NCBI GenBank assembly: GCA_964522445.1
Contig: CAZFUY010000043.1
Span: 1 to 23,759, forward strand
Reading direction: 5' to 3'
Source of the DNA: CAZFUY01 sp964522445
GTDB taxonomy: Bacteria > Pseudomonadota > Gammaproteobacteria > SZUA-229
Length of the DNA: 23,759 nucleotides
Shown one piece after another: positions 1 through 8,708 of this stretch (position 1 is its first letter; each line of letters opens with the position of its first letter). The notes beneath the pieces are model-generated. The model saw only the letters and a list, made by a program, of their open reading frames with translations. It was not told the origin of the DNA and ran no database searches. A program made the translations under genes and the position numbers.

Positions 1-476
1 AAAAGATTGAAAAAGGTGAATTTAGAGAAGATTTATTTTATCGTATTAGCGAAATTCCCTTAGAGATACCGCCGTTACGTGATCGTGAAGGCGATATAAT
101 CGTTTTAGCGCGTTTCTTTTTCGAAAAATTCAATGAAGATCATGGTCGTAAACTGCGTGGGTTTACTAAGGATGCACTAAGTGCTATGGAATCATACTCA
201 TGGCCAGGTAATGTGCGTGAACTGCAAAATCGTATAAAGCGCGCAGTGATCATGACAGATGGTAAACAATTATCAGCCAGTGATCTTGAACTAGATAGAA
301 CGGCTTCAGAGACCATGAACTTTAATCTGCGAGACCTTCGTGAGAAAGTTGAAAGACAGGCTATTTTACGCGCACTCTCTCATGTCAATGGAAAGGTTGC
401 GCCAGCAGCCGAACTACTGGGGGTTAGCCGTCCTACGCTTTATGATTTGATTAAAAAATTAAATATTACCGTATAG
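1..476 (+). CDS. prsR: C-terminal part of a PrsR-like sigma-54-dependent response regulator (5' end outside window)
   Basis: The reading frame is open from base 3 to the TAG at 474-476 and has no start in the window, so only about 157 residues are seen. They cover the end of an AAA+ sigma-54 activator domain (GEFREDLFYRI, then PPLRDREGDI and WPGNVRELQNRIKRAVI) followed by a Fis-type helix-turn-helix (LSHVNGKVAPAAELLGVSRP then TLYDLIKKLNI). Such proteins use ATP to remodel sigma-54 RNA polymerase bound at -24/-12 promoters. The VSRPTLYDL ending is what I associate with PrsR, the response regulator partnered with PrsK in PEP-CTERM/exosortase systems, and the PEP-CTERM protein and sigma-54 promoters in this window fit that. 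The receiver domain is not visible, so another NtrC-family member remains possible. An internal ATG at 186 is not the start, because conserved coding sequence continues upstream. The gene converges on the next gene with no clear terminator between them. Confidence 0.8.
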   Translation, partial: KIEKGEFREDLFYRISEIPLEIPPLRDREGDIIVLARFFFEKFNEDHGRKLRGFTKDALSAMESYSWPGNVRELQNRIKRAVIMTDGKQLSASDLELDRTASETMNFNLRDLREKVERQAILRALSHVNGKVAPAAELLGVSRPTLYDLIKKLNITV

Positions 477-524
477 AATTTTTTTGTAATGACATGGTAT
501 TTTGTTGAATTAAAAACATTGCTA

Positions 525-2942
525 TCAATAACTTATTGTCGTTTGAACGTGCGTCTTCTCTTTTGTTCGTGACAGCATAAGCAGTAGAGGTAGTATTAAC
601 AAATAATATATCGATATTGCGCCTGAGGAACTAGCACTTGCAGAAGGGGGAATGGTTGAAAAGCCTCCTATGCTATTCACGATACGACCATTTGGTGTAA
701 GGTCATCGTCACCTAAGCCACCATCAACATAAGCGATTATAATCATATTTCTGGTAATCGTATCGCCCGAGTTAGATTTTACTGTTACGGCTCCCAACAT
801 TCTGGCTCCCAAGCCTGTATTCGCATCATAGGTAAAATCATATAAGTGAGGAACGGGATTATCTGGTGTGGGTCCAAACCGATAAAACTTATCTGTATTT
901 ACGTTAAGGGGTAAGAACATTCCAACATCTATAGTCGCGCCGGTGCTTGCTTGAGTCAATAGTACAGTAAAACTGTTTCCGCCTAATTCAAAAAGCGTGT
1001 CTCTTGGAAATTCTGCAGGTAAAGTATTTAATACAGTTACACTACTTAGAGATGATTTCTCTATGATTTTTTCCCCGGTGTTTAATACGAGTGTTACAGT
1101 ATTCGATACCAATGTTACCTGTTTGTTTGCACCCATGGAAAATGATGCAACAGCGTTTTGAGTGTCATCCGAAATGTTATCGTTATTTCCATCGCCGGAA
1201 TTAAAGGCTAATTGCTCGATACTATTTAGTACGCCATCGTTATCTGTATCAAGGGTAGTGCCTGTGGCTGTAGCTGTGAGAAAAATCGCTATTTGTGGGT
1301 TATTGGCATCATTAGAGTTAATAACCAATGTTGCTGATTTGTCACCTGTAGCTGTTGGGGTAAATGTTACTTGCACAACACAGCTTAGGCCTGCGGCCAT
1401 CGCTTGATCCGGACAATTTGTAACAAAAGAAAACAGGTCTGCATCAGGGCCGGTGAAAGTAAAGGTGGTAAGTATCAGGCCAGTATCCCCATTATTGTTT
1501 ATTCCTATCGGTAAAAAAATGGGTTGGTCAACAGAGGTAGTACCAAAGTTTACCGATGCAGGCGCAGCTATTACCGGGTCAACACCGAAGCCAGCTAAAG
1601 GTACGATAACGTCACCAGCAGATGAAGAGATTGTGAGGTTGCCTGTTATGGATATGGTAGAACTAATACTGGTAGGGCTGAACGTTACGGTCAAGTTGCA
1701 TAGTTGATCAAGTGATAAAATGGTGTTTGTGGTGCATCCCGTTGTATCAACAGTGAAATCGCTGTTATCAGAAATGATAGCGTTAATTGTTAAATTAGTA
1801 CCGCCTTTATTTTTTACGACAAGTGCCTTACTGGTACTTGCAGTTTGATCCGTAGGTTTAAATGCTAACCTAGTTTTGTTTACGTCAAGTATGGCTGTAG
1901 TAGTTGTACCTTCGGCAGTTAAGATTAGTGGTGCAGTATAATTGCTTGTATTGGATGAATAATTGATGTTCAGAACGTCAGTAATAACCGATACAGTATT
2001 AGCAATAAACCGTACACCTATTGTGCATGCGGCAGCAGGAGTGACACTGGTTGGATTTAGTGTAACGCCGGTACAAGTGTCAGATTCAATTGTTAGCTCA
2101 GTTTGAACAGGGGTGGCAATAGCATCGATAGTGAGTGCTTCATTTCCGGTATTAGTAAACGTTATTGTCTGTAAACTGCCCGCGACATCACCAGTAACAT
2201 CAAGAGGAAATGTTTCGCTATCGGGTGTAAACCTTAAAATGGGGCGGGTGATAGTGGTGGCTGATGAAATCATTATCAGATTTTTTTGATAAACGGGAGT
2301 ACCAAAAATCCAGCCTGCAACAGGCAAATTGCTAAAAGCCGATCCAAGGACTGTACCGGCAACCTGGTTTATTATAGATGTTGATATTTCATTGGCTATG
2401 ATCATGCCATCATCAATCACCTGCCCAAAAACTGTAAAACCACCATTCTGGTTATCAAGATTCTCTCGATTGTCCGCAACATTTATAAACCATTCCGTAG
2501 TGGCGCTGTCGGGGTCATGGCTTACTTTTGCCATAGCAATCGTTCCAAATACATTGGTGACCACAGTTTGATCATATTCGTTTTTTACTGGTGACGTTGC
2601 TTCAAGTGGTATATTTACCGGTGGCGTATCATCGGGGTGTAAAAAATTAACGGCAGGGTCAACAGGTCTGAAAGTGTAACCGCCAGCCTGAGTAATAAAA
2701 CCCTGTATACTTCTGGTAAAAAAGCTACCATCGTATTTTCCGCTATTGACATAACTGAGAAAGTTGGCGGTAGTTAAAGGTGTTACATCATCAAATAATT
2801 CTAAATCCAGGGTATGAGGAACAGGCGGGTCACCATAATCAATGTTTAGTCTGACTATTTGAACACCTTGAGCGGTATTAAAAAAACATAGACATATCGA
2901 TAAAATAAAATATCTAATAATATTATGGTTTAAATTTAGCAT
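525..2942 (-). CDS. Secreted multidomain cyclophilin-type peptidyl-prolyl isomerase with choice-of-anchor-like domains and C-terminal membrane segment
   Basis: This 805-residue protein begins with a signal peptide (hydrophobic about 9-26). Residues 28-225 form a cyclophilin domain: the series FFTRSIQGFITQAGG, SATTEWFINVADN and GGFTVFGQVIDDG follows the family pattern, including the active-site Arg of the F-x-R motif. Cyclophilins catalyse cis-trans isomerisation of peptidyl-proline bonds. Three Ig-like repeats of the choice-of-anchor D/ASH type follow (about 230-345, 350-455, 455-560), each with paired cysteines. Next comes a Ca-binding-like Asp-rich segment (DTDNDGVLNSIE at 565-576, GDGNNDNISDD near 583) and a domain resembling choice-of-anchor U (about 595-755). 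The C-terminus has a Ser/Ala/Gly-rich linker, one hydrophobic helix (about 775-792) and basic residues, which resembles a C-terminal sorting/anchor signal. It probably acts in the periplasm or at the cell surface. Start choice: the ATG directly precedes the signal peptide and the ribosome site is weak. The fadL-like gene upstream on the same strand is separated by a strong terminator. Confidence 0.82.
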   Translation of the reverse strand: MLNLNHNIIRYFILSICLCFFNTAQGVQIVRLNIDYGDPPVPHTLDLELFDDVTPLTTANFLSYVNSGKYDGSFFTRSIQGFITQAGGYTFRPVDPAVNFLHPDDTPPVNIPLEATSPVKNEYDQTVVTNVFGTIAMAKVSHDPDSATTEWFINVADNRENLDNQNGGFTVFGQVIDDGMIIANEISTSIINQVAGTVLGSAFSNLPVAGWIFGTPVYQKNLIMISSATTITRPILRFTPDSETFPLDVTGDVAGSLQTITFTNTGNEALTIDAIATPVQTELTIESDTCTGVTLNPTSVTPAAACTIGVRFIANTVSVITDVLNINYSSNTSNYTAPLILTAEGTTTTAILDVNKTRLAFKPTDQTASTSKALVVKNKGGTNLTINAIISDNSDFTVDTTGCTTNTILSLDQLCNLTVTFSPTSISSTISITGNLTISSSAGDVIVPLAGFGVDPVIAAPASVNFGTTSVDQPIFLPIGINNNGDTGLILTTFTFTGPDADLFSFVTNCPDQAMAAGLSCVVQVTFTPTATGDKSATLVINSNDANNPQIAIFLTATATGTTLDTDNDGVLNSIEQLAFNSGDGNNDNISDDTQNAVASFSMGANKQVTLVSNTVTLVLNTGEKIIEKSSLSSVTVLNTLPAEFPRDTLFELGGNSFTVLLTQASTGATIDVGMFLPLNVNTDKFYRFGPTPDNPVPHLYDFTYDANTGLGARMLGAVTVKSNSGDTITRNMIIIAYVDGGLGDDDLTPNGRIVNSIGGFSTIPPSASASSSGAISIYYLLILPLLLMLSRTKEKTHVQTTISY

Positions 2943-3098
2943 GTTTATAGTTTATCCTAATTACTAATTAATTCTTTTGCCATACGTCGGAAATTCAAAT
3001 AGCTTCATCAGTAATATATAAATAAAAACAATGAGATAAACGAATGAGTTATTTCTATGTTTATAAAATATAGCGAGAGTTAGTTTGTCTTTAAAACT

Positions 3099-3135
3099 AA
3101 AAAAGCACAGCGGTTATTTAACGCTGTGCTTTTTT
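3099..3135 (-). terminator. Bidirectional intrinsic terminator downstream of the FadL-family gene
   Basis: The arms GCACAGCG (3105-3112) and CGCTGTGC (3122-3129) are perfectly complementary with a 9-nt loop. They are flanked by six A on the left and six T on the right, so either strand gives a hairpin followed by a U-tract. It lies just past the stop codon of the minus-strand porin gene and should separate it from the cyclophilin gene. Confidence 0.9.
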
Positions 3136-3155
3136 GATTGTTTAATCTAAAGTTT

Positions 3156-4556
3156 CTAGAATTTAATTCCCAGCGTGGCACCAAGGCTGAACTGGCGCAT
3201 TGCGATAGATGCGTTTGTTCCTGAAACCGGTGCACCACCGGGTCCAAAGGCGGTCGGCCCCTTAATTGTGTTAAGAAAAGCGATCATAAGATTGGCGTCT
3301 AAAGTAACATTTTCTGTGAAGAAGTAACCGCCACCTAATGTTAAGTGATGTTCCGGTGTAGCGGGTGCCAACATATTGAATAATACTTGATCTGCGGGAA
3401 TTGGAGATTTAGCATAGTTCCAACCAGCGCGTGCATTCCACTTTTCATTTATTGACCAATCAACACCTAATTTGTAGATAGTCTGGTCTGTCCAGCCAAA
3501 ACCTAAACCGTTAGCACCGCCTAGCTTACATGACGATTTGTCTGCTCCCGGACAAAGTGGAAATAGGTTGCCTGTTACTGGTGCATCAACAGCTGGCCCA
3601 GGGTTTGATATTGAGCGTACACCGCTATAATTAACACGCCTTATGTCCATTGTTGCTGTCCATTTAGGTGTGAAATCGTAAGCAATGCCTACTGCATAAC
3701 TTTCGGGAATATCAAAGTCTCCTTGCTCAGCAAAAAGGTTCTGATAACGCTGAAACTTATCCATCCAGACCTTGGATGAATAATTTATGCCCAACTTTAA
3801 TTTTTCATCCATGAACTTACCAAGCCAGCCTAAGCGATAACCACCGCCCCAGGCATGCTCCCAACCCATATCTGTTAAATCACCTGGTTTCGCAGTAAAG
3901 CCCAAATCTTCAAAAGCCCCTAAACCTTCCGCTCTGAAAAATTGTGCAGCTAAAACAAGTGAAGCTCCGAAAGTGTGATTCTTATGCACTTTGTATGCAA
4001 CACTTGGGATGAACTGCATCTGCAATAATTCGACGCCGACTTCAGTAGAAGGGGTGACTGTAATATTGGGGTCAAAGAAAGTTGGAGGGCAGCCACCGGG
4101 AAGGTAGCCAGGAACCGCACCAGCATTTACCTTGTTACATGAGTTACTATTAATCGTTTGGTTATATTCGGTTTTCAGGCCGGCACCAATGAATGCAAAA
4201 CCTACAGCCATTTTATCATTCCATTGGTATGTGCCTCCCATAGATGGAATTAAAAACAGATCATGATTACTTTGTTCATCGGTATATCCTAAAACGCCAC
4301 TTTGGTGTGTGACTGCGCGAGGTGGAATGAATAGCTCGGCACCTATATCGAATCGTGTTCCTGAATCGATCATCGTCGCCGGGTTAAATGCGGCTGCCAT
4401 ACCGCCGACATTGTTAGCGACACCGGTGCCCCCCATTGATCTCGATTTTGCACCAAAGCCGATTAGCTGATAGCCATTGGTTGCATTAGATATAGCTGGT
4501 ATTGTCATACATACAGCTAATGTTGATAAAATTGTTAATTGTTTAGAAAACTTCAT
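3156..4556 (-). CDS. OmpP1/FadL/TodX-family outer-membrane transport protein
   Basis: This 466-residue protein has a signal peptide (about 1-25, ending AISNA). The mature N-terminus reads NGYQLIGFGAKSRSMGGTGV, which matches the FadL-family start in which the N-terminal segment plugs the barrel. The rest is rich in alternating beta strands, and the last residues (SLGATLGIKF) end in phenylalanine, as expected for Bam-inserted barrels. Family members carry long-chain fatty acids, hydrocarbons or aromatic compounds across the outer membrane. The substrate here cannot be told. The ATG has a clear ribosome site (GGGAG about 8 bases upstream). The gene starts 92 bp after the 910-residue surface-protein gene on the same strand, with only a U-poor hairpin between them, so read-through from the upstream sigma-54 promoter is possible. 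A strong terminator follows it. Confidence 0.9.
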   Translation of the reverse strand: MKFSKQLTILSTLAVCMTIPAISNATNGYQLIGFGAKSRSMGGTGVANNVGGMAAAFNPATMIDSGTRFDIGAELFIPPRAVTHQSGVLGYTDEQSNHDLFLIPSMGGTYQWNDKMAVGFAFIGAGLKTEYNQTINSNSCNKVNAGAVPGYLPGGCPPTFFDPNITVTPSTEVGVELLQMQFIPSVAYKVHKNHTFGASLVLAAQFFRAEGLGAFEDLGFTAKPGDLTDMGWEHAWGGGYRLGWLGKFMDEKLKLGINYSSKVWMDKFQRYQNLFAEQGDFDIPESYAVGIAYDFTPKWTATMDIRRVNYSGVRSISNPGPAVDAPVTGNLFPLCPGADKSSCKLGGANGLGFGWTDQTIYKLGVDWSINEKWNARAGWNYAKSPIPADQVLFNMLAPATPEHHLTLGGGYFFTENVTLDANLMIAFLNTIKGPTAFGPGGAPVSGTNASIAMRQFSLGATLGIKF

Positions 4557-4603
4557 TTATTTTCTCCCTTTAGAGAAATCTTAAGGTTATTTATTATTCA
4601 ACG

Positions 4604-4630
4604 AGCGGGTGCAAAAAGTTTGCATCCGCT
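4604..4630 (-). terminator. Stem-loop between the 910-residue protein gene and the FadL-family gene
   Basis: A 12-bp stem (4604-4615 pairing with 4619-4630, one G-U pair, 3-base loop) lies just after the stop codon at 4649. On the minus strand it is not followed by a U-tract. It may therefore be a leaky terminator or an mRNA-processing/stability hairpin that sets different levels of the two genes. Confidence 0.5.
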
Positions 4631-4648
4631 ATAGTTAATATTGATTTA

Positions 4649-7381
4649 TTATTTCTTACCCAGTCGACGGAAACCGAGAAGCGTCAACAGTCCTGCGAAC
4701 AATCCCCATATATTTAATGCCAGCCCGTCACCTAAAGTGGTGTCAGGTGCAGTACCTGTATATGGTGCTGGTGGTGGTGCTGTTCCAGCGGGGCCGGCGT
4801 TGAAGCTTGCATAGAAGCCCTGGAAGGGGCCATCCACCATTGGAATACCATTGATGCCATCGCCGTTCGCGTCGGTGGAAACCAGCTTCCATGTGGTGCT
4901 TGGGTCGGGCGCGTCGCCTGCTTTACCGTTGTAGAGTTTGTTTTTAGGGTCAACATCACCATGTTGATTCCATACGCCATCAACATCCCAAACATTAACT
5001 ACATCAATATTTTTTGATGTGTTCCAGTCAAACAGGATGTGTGCACCTACCTGGCCAGTGCCTACAGTCATGCTGAGTGTGGCGCCTGAAGCAGTGCCTG
5101 CTGGGCAGCCGTTTGCTTGAATTTGTGCAACGCTACAGCCTGTGTCAAATGAGTAAGTGCCCGGGCCGAATACGCGTATATCGTGCGCAGTCCATACAAA
5201 ACCAAAAAATGGGAACGGTTTCTGTGATGTAATTGACATATTGAAATTAAGATCAGATACAGATGTATTGACTGTTTGATCCCAATCGAAAAGTACGTCG
5301 TTAGTACCACCAAAGACATTACCTGCTGCTTCTAGCATGGTGAAGTTACTACCAACGGCAAAGATGCCAACCTGAACACTGCGTGTCACTTGAGTCGCCA
5401 GGTTTCCATCACTATCAGTAACGTTATAAATAACTGTGTAGGAACCTGTGGTAGAGGTATCAACAGCACTTGCGTCGACGGTATAGGTTAATCCTGATGC
5501 GGTGCCTGAAGTTGTAACAGCGTTAAGGTTCCCGTCCTGTGCATCAGTAATGTTCATTCCCTGTTCAGTATAAGTTTGTCCGATGTTTAGCACTTCGCCA
5601 CCGCCAATGAGTGAGATGACTGGTTGTGAGCGGATGACATTAACTGTACGTGTTGCTGTATCACTATTTCCTGACGCATCCGTATCAGTGTAAGTGAGAG
5701 TATAGGATAAAGTATCGATACCAGTATCAGGTACGACCATGTCAACAGAGCCACCAGTGGCACTTAAGCTGCCTTTTGGATATGCCGGGTCGCATGAATC
5801 TATCGCTGTAGCTTGAGGGTCAGTGTAAGTTGTGGGTACAGTAGCTATGTTATCGGCAGTAGAACTGACGATATTATCAGTAATGTTGCCCTGTAACGTT
5901 ACTTGTGGCTTTGTTGTATCAACAACATTAACGGTTCTTGTTACTGTAGGTGCAGGTGTACCACCTGAATCCTGCACATTGTAGCTAATGGTATTTACAC
6001 CTACAGTCCCCTCGGTAATTGTACCGCCAACGGGAGTAACAAGAATGGATCCTGTGATGTCACCATCGCCTGGAGGAGATGGGAAATCACCAGCCGTTGC
6101 GCCAGCATCAGAGTAAGGTGTGCTGCACTCATGTGTGACCGGCGTGAGTCCTAAAAGTGTAATGCTTGGAACACCCACAGCAACGACGTTGACAACGCGA
6201 GTTTCTGTAGCGGCGGTATTGCCTGAAGCATCCTGACAGTTATATGTGACGCTGTATGTTCCTATTGCATCGAGAACGGTGTCACCGGCTATGGCTACTG
6301 AAGTATTGAGGTTGGTGTTTAGTGGTGCAGCATCGGTACAGGTGGCACCGGGTTCAGAATAGGTATCCACGCCAACTGTAAGAGTCAAAGGTGTGGTGCC
6401 AGCAGGTGCACCATGAGAGTTCATAGCCAATGTGGGTGATGTCGTGTCAGTGAAAGACGTTAAAGTCATGCTCACAAAGTCAAAGTTTGCATTAAAGCCC
6501 TGAAAAGGACCATCTGCCATTGGATTACTACCAATACCCGTACCGGTACCAACGTAAGTCGCATTATAGGGTGGTGACGCTTTGTTTATTGCGTTATCAG
6601 GTGCGTCTCCCTGTGCGAGGTCTGCTGATGGGTTAATTCCCATGCAACCGCCGCCTGTGTTATTGGTAAAGTCGGCATCTGCGCCGAGTTTGCACTCATC
6701 AGCACTGACGGTTATATTGTTTGTATTAAAGTCTGTTACGGCTAGTGGAGAAGCACCTAAACCCAGGTAGCCGATAACAGCATCAATGTATGTACCGTCT
6801 GAGGCAGGGACTCCACCAGTGCCGGAAAATATATCTGCGCCGATAGCTGTATTTGCAGCATTTCTAACAATAACCCCTGCTGGGTCATCGATTAAGGTGA
6901 AAGACGTAGGAGTGCCATCCATTTCGCCAAATAAACCCTGAGCATCCCAAACGAGAGAAACAGGTATGCCATTATTACCATTCCAGTCAAAAGCCATGTT
7001 GGCCATTATTTGCTTGCCGCTACCATCATCCACACCCGCAGGAACTTTTGCAATGGTGATGCCACTAGCTATAGCGTCACCCTGGTTAAAAAAGCCAAAT
7101 GGGGCAATAGTGGCTGTTCCGGAGTCAGTGGCCGTATCGTAAGTTAGAGTACCAGTCGTCGGAGTTTGGTACTGATTTGCGCCGCGAGCAGTAATACTGG
7201 TATTCGCAACAGCAAAACCATCAGCGTCAAGCAGGGTGAATACGACGTCTCCACCGGTGTTTGCCGTCCATACATAGGTATCGGCTATTACATTAAAAGT
7301 TGAAACGCTTGTACCAATTGCGAGTGCCAGCGCAGACGCTACAGCGTTTTTCCTGAAGGGTGTTTTTTGGATATCATGCAT
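4649..7381 (-). CDS. Large secreted surface protein: PEP-CTERM-paralogue module, four Ig-like repeats, second module, C-terminal anchor
   Basis: This 910-residue protein has a signal peptide (about 12-33, ending VIADT). Residues 35-303 form a module homologous to nearly all of the nearby PEP-CTERM protein; residues 48-74 are identical to its 34-60. Four Ig-like repeats of the HYR/DUF5011 type follow (about 312-400, 404-488, 492-583, 587-672), each in the pattern 'x-I-T-L-x-G ... Y-x-D/E-P/Q-G-A ... G-x-Y-T-V-x-Y-N-V-x-D'. A second module (about 676-861) repeats features of the first, including a GIPMVDGPFQGF motif that echoes NPMADGPFQGF at 286-296. The tail has a hydrophobic segment (about 888-903) and ends GFRRLGKK. 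This resembles an exosortase-type sorting signal but lacks the VPxP box. It is probably an exported adhesin- or matrix-like protein; no enzymatic motif was seen. A sigma-54 promoter lies 64 bp upstream of the start. Confidence 0.8.
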   Translation of the reverse strand: MHDIQKTPFRKNAVASALALAIGTSVSTFNVIADTYVWTANTGGDVVFTLLDADGFAVANTSITARGANQYQTPTTGTLTYDTATDSGTATIAPFGFFNQGDAIASGITIAKVPAGVDDGSGKQIMANMAFDWNGNNGIPVSLVWDAQGLFGEMDGTPTSFTLIDDPAGVIVRNAANTAIGADIFSGTGGVPASDGTYIDAVIGYLGLGASPLAVTDFNTNNITVSADECKLGADADFTNNTGGGCMGINPSADLAQGDAPDNAINKASPPYNATYVGTGTGIGSNPMADGPFQGFNANFDFVSMTLTSFTDTTSPTLAMNSHGAPAGTTPLTLTVGVDTYSEPGATCTDAAPLNTNLNTSVAIAGDTVLDAIGTYSVTYNCQDASGNTAATETRVVNVVAVGVPSITLLGLTPVTHECSTPYSDAGATAGDFPSPPGDGDITGSILVTPVGGTITEGTVGVNTISYNVQDSGGTPAPTVTRTVNVVDTTKPQVTLQGNITDNIVSSTADNIATVPTTYTDPQATAIDSCDPAYPKGSLSATGGSVDMVVPDTGIDTLSYTLTYTDTDASGNSDTATRTVNVIRSQPVISLIGGGEVLNIGQTYTEQGMNITDAQDGNLNAVTTSGTASGLTYTVDASAVDTSTTGSYTVIYNVTDSDGNLATQVTRSVQVGIFAVGSNFTMLEAAGNVFGGTNDVLFDWDQTVNTSVSDLNFNMSITSQKPFPFFGFVWTAHDIRVFGPGTYSFDTGCSVAQIQANGCPAGTASGATLSMTVGTGQVGAHILFDWNTSKNIDVVNVWDVDGVWNQHGDVDPKNKLYNGKAGDAPDPSTTWKLVSTDANGDGINGIPMVDGPFQGFYASFNAGPAGTAPPPAPYTGTAPDTTLGDGLALNIWGLFAGLLTLLGFRRLGKK

Positions 7382-7444
7382 GTGAAAGCCCTGTAAAATT
7401 ATAGTGGTAATTGATGTTTTTTATGACTTGCTTTTTTATTGTTA

Positions 7445-7460
7445 TGCAGTATTTGTGCCA
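7445..7460 (-). promoter_or_regulatory. Sigma-54 (-24/-12) promoter for the 910-residue protein gene
   Basis: On the minus strand the sequence reads TGGCACAAATACTGCA, which matches the consensus TGGCACRNNNNTTGCW at 15 of 16 positions with the correct GG-to-GC spacing. Transcription would begin near 7433, about 50 bases before the ATG. It fits control by the PrsR-like activator encoded at the left edge. Confidence 0.8.
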
Positions 7461-7676
7461 TAAAAATATAAACGTTTTCTTGCATTTTAATTCGTGGGAA
7501 ATGCATTAGATACGTCGCTTATCTCCTAGAATCGATATAAAGTATTAATATTAAGTGCCTGAAAATATGGCAATGTTGCATAAGTACTATTTGATTCGCT
7601 GGCTATAATGATTAACACGTATTGCGATGTCAAGCAATTTGTATATATTAGGAATTGGTTATAAAGACCTTGTGTT

Positions 7677-8173
7677 TTGAAAAAAACTGAAAATAAACGA
7701 GAGTGTGGTGAGTGTACTGCATGCTGTGATGGCTGGTTAATTATTAACGAAAATGGCGTTGAAGCCCCCCCGGGAAGCCCATGTAAAAATGTAATAAATA
7801 ATTCTTGTGTTATTTATCAAACCAGACCAGAGCGACCCTGTAGAACGTTAAACTGTAGTTGGGTTGTAAATTAAAATTACGATGCCTGGCTGGTTGTAGC
7901 CATCCTGATCGGGAGCGATAGTGGTTATTCGGGCAATTAACTGGGACGGCAATTTTTTTGATCTTGTTTTACCTGTTGGTCGTCAAAGTACCGCCAAGAA
8001 CATTGAACTGGCTTGTGGCAAATGCAAGGCAGAATAACAAGGCATTTATTTATGCTGAGCATGAAGTTAAAAATGAAGTTTTTACAGGCGCTAAAACAAT
8101 AAACGTATTCGCACATCAACCTCTAACAAGCCGGTTGATTCAATGGCTGGGTGAGGGTAATACTTTATGGTAA
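7677..8173 (+). pseudogene. Decayed YkgJ-type cysteine-cluster protein gene
   Basis: The first part (7677-7871, TTG start, no clear ribosome site) encodes 65 residues with the zinc/iron cluster pattern CGECTACCDGW, then PGSPCKN, SCVIYQTRPERPCRTLNCSW, typical of the YkgJ/CxxCxxCC family. It is interrupted by TAA at 7872-7874. The same frame then continues with NYDAWLVVA. After a shift near 7900-7920 another frame reads VVIRAINWDGNFFDLVLPVG, and after another near 7975-7990 a third frame reads PPRTLNWLVANARQNNKAF and runs to TAA at 8171-8173. Joined together the pieces make one plausible protein of about 160 residues, which I recall as the usual length for this type. At least one nonsense change and two frameshifts are needed. 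The family's function is poorly known. Alternatively the 65-residue piece is still made as a short protein. Confidence 0.7.
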
Positions 8174-8684
8174 CTTTTGATTGTGTATAAATTGAAGCTA
8201 TATAAGCAAAATGCCATATATGCCCATAATAAATCGTTGTTGTGATATGAAAAACAGCCCTTTGTCGGAATTATTTACAAGTGATTATCGTAATAACTTA
8301 TTGAATATAATAATGTTAGCTGTAGCGTCGTATATAGGTGAACGCTTATTCTTTACATGCAAAATGGGTAAAAATAAAGCACTATAATAAAGCAAAGGAT
8401 TCGCTAACTTATTGAAATTATTGAGTGTATATTGAGTTTGAAGGCGAGGTTGGGTAAGTTATACCTGTCGATATTTCTTACTTTATATAACTTTATGGGT
8501 GCTGTTACCTAATATTGGGGTACCGGGTTGTTTAAATTATGGCAGTTGCTCTTATAACTATTTGTTTTTTAAGTTAATAATCGTTATTGGCATGTGAATT
8601 GCTTATAGTAATGCTAAGGGAGAGATCTATAGTCTTCCTGCTTTTAGAACTTTTTATTTTAATAGCTAAATTAACAAAGTTTAT
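8174..8684. other. Long AT-rich intergenic region upstream of the PEP-CTERM gene
   Basis: I see no convincing gene here. The region holds the sigma-54 promoter at 8588-8603, and the stretch upstream of it would be the place for activator binding sites. GCGTCGTATAT at 8325-8335 resembles short sequences in two other intergenic regions, but no firm activator site could be defined. Confidence 0.6.
8588..8603 (+). promoter_or_regulatory. Sigma-54 (-24/-12) promoter for the PEP-CTERM gene
   Basis: TGGCATGTGAATTGCT matches the TGGCACRNNNNTTGCW consensus at 15 of 16 positions (C to T at position 6) with correct spacing. The predicted start point is near 8615, leaving a leader of about 94 bases before the ATG at 8709. 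Confidence 0.85.
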
Positions 8685-8708
8685 TTGATTATCCAGTGGA
8701 GGATAAAA

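Noticed and set aside
186..476. Independent 96-residue DNA-binding protein
   Set aside because: Conserved sigma-54 activator sequence continues in frame upstream to the window edge, so this is the tail of a larger protein.
7958..8173. Stand-alone 71-residue protein
   Set aside because: It reads better as the third fragment of the broken cysteine-cluster gene; it has no start signal of its own.
8685..8708. Upstream non-ATG start for the PEP-CTERM protein
   Set aside because: The ATG at 8709 has a GGAGG site and opens directly onto the signal peptide.
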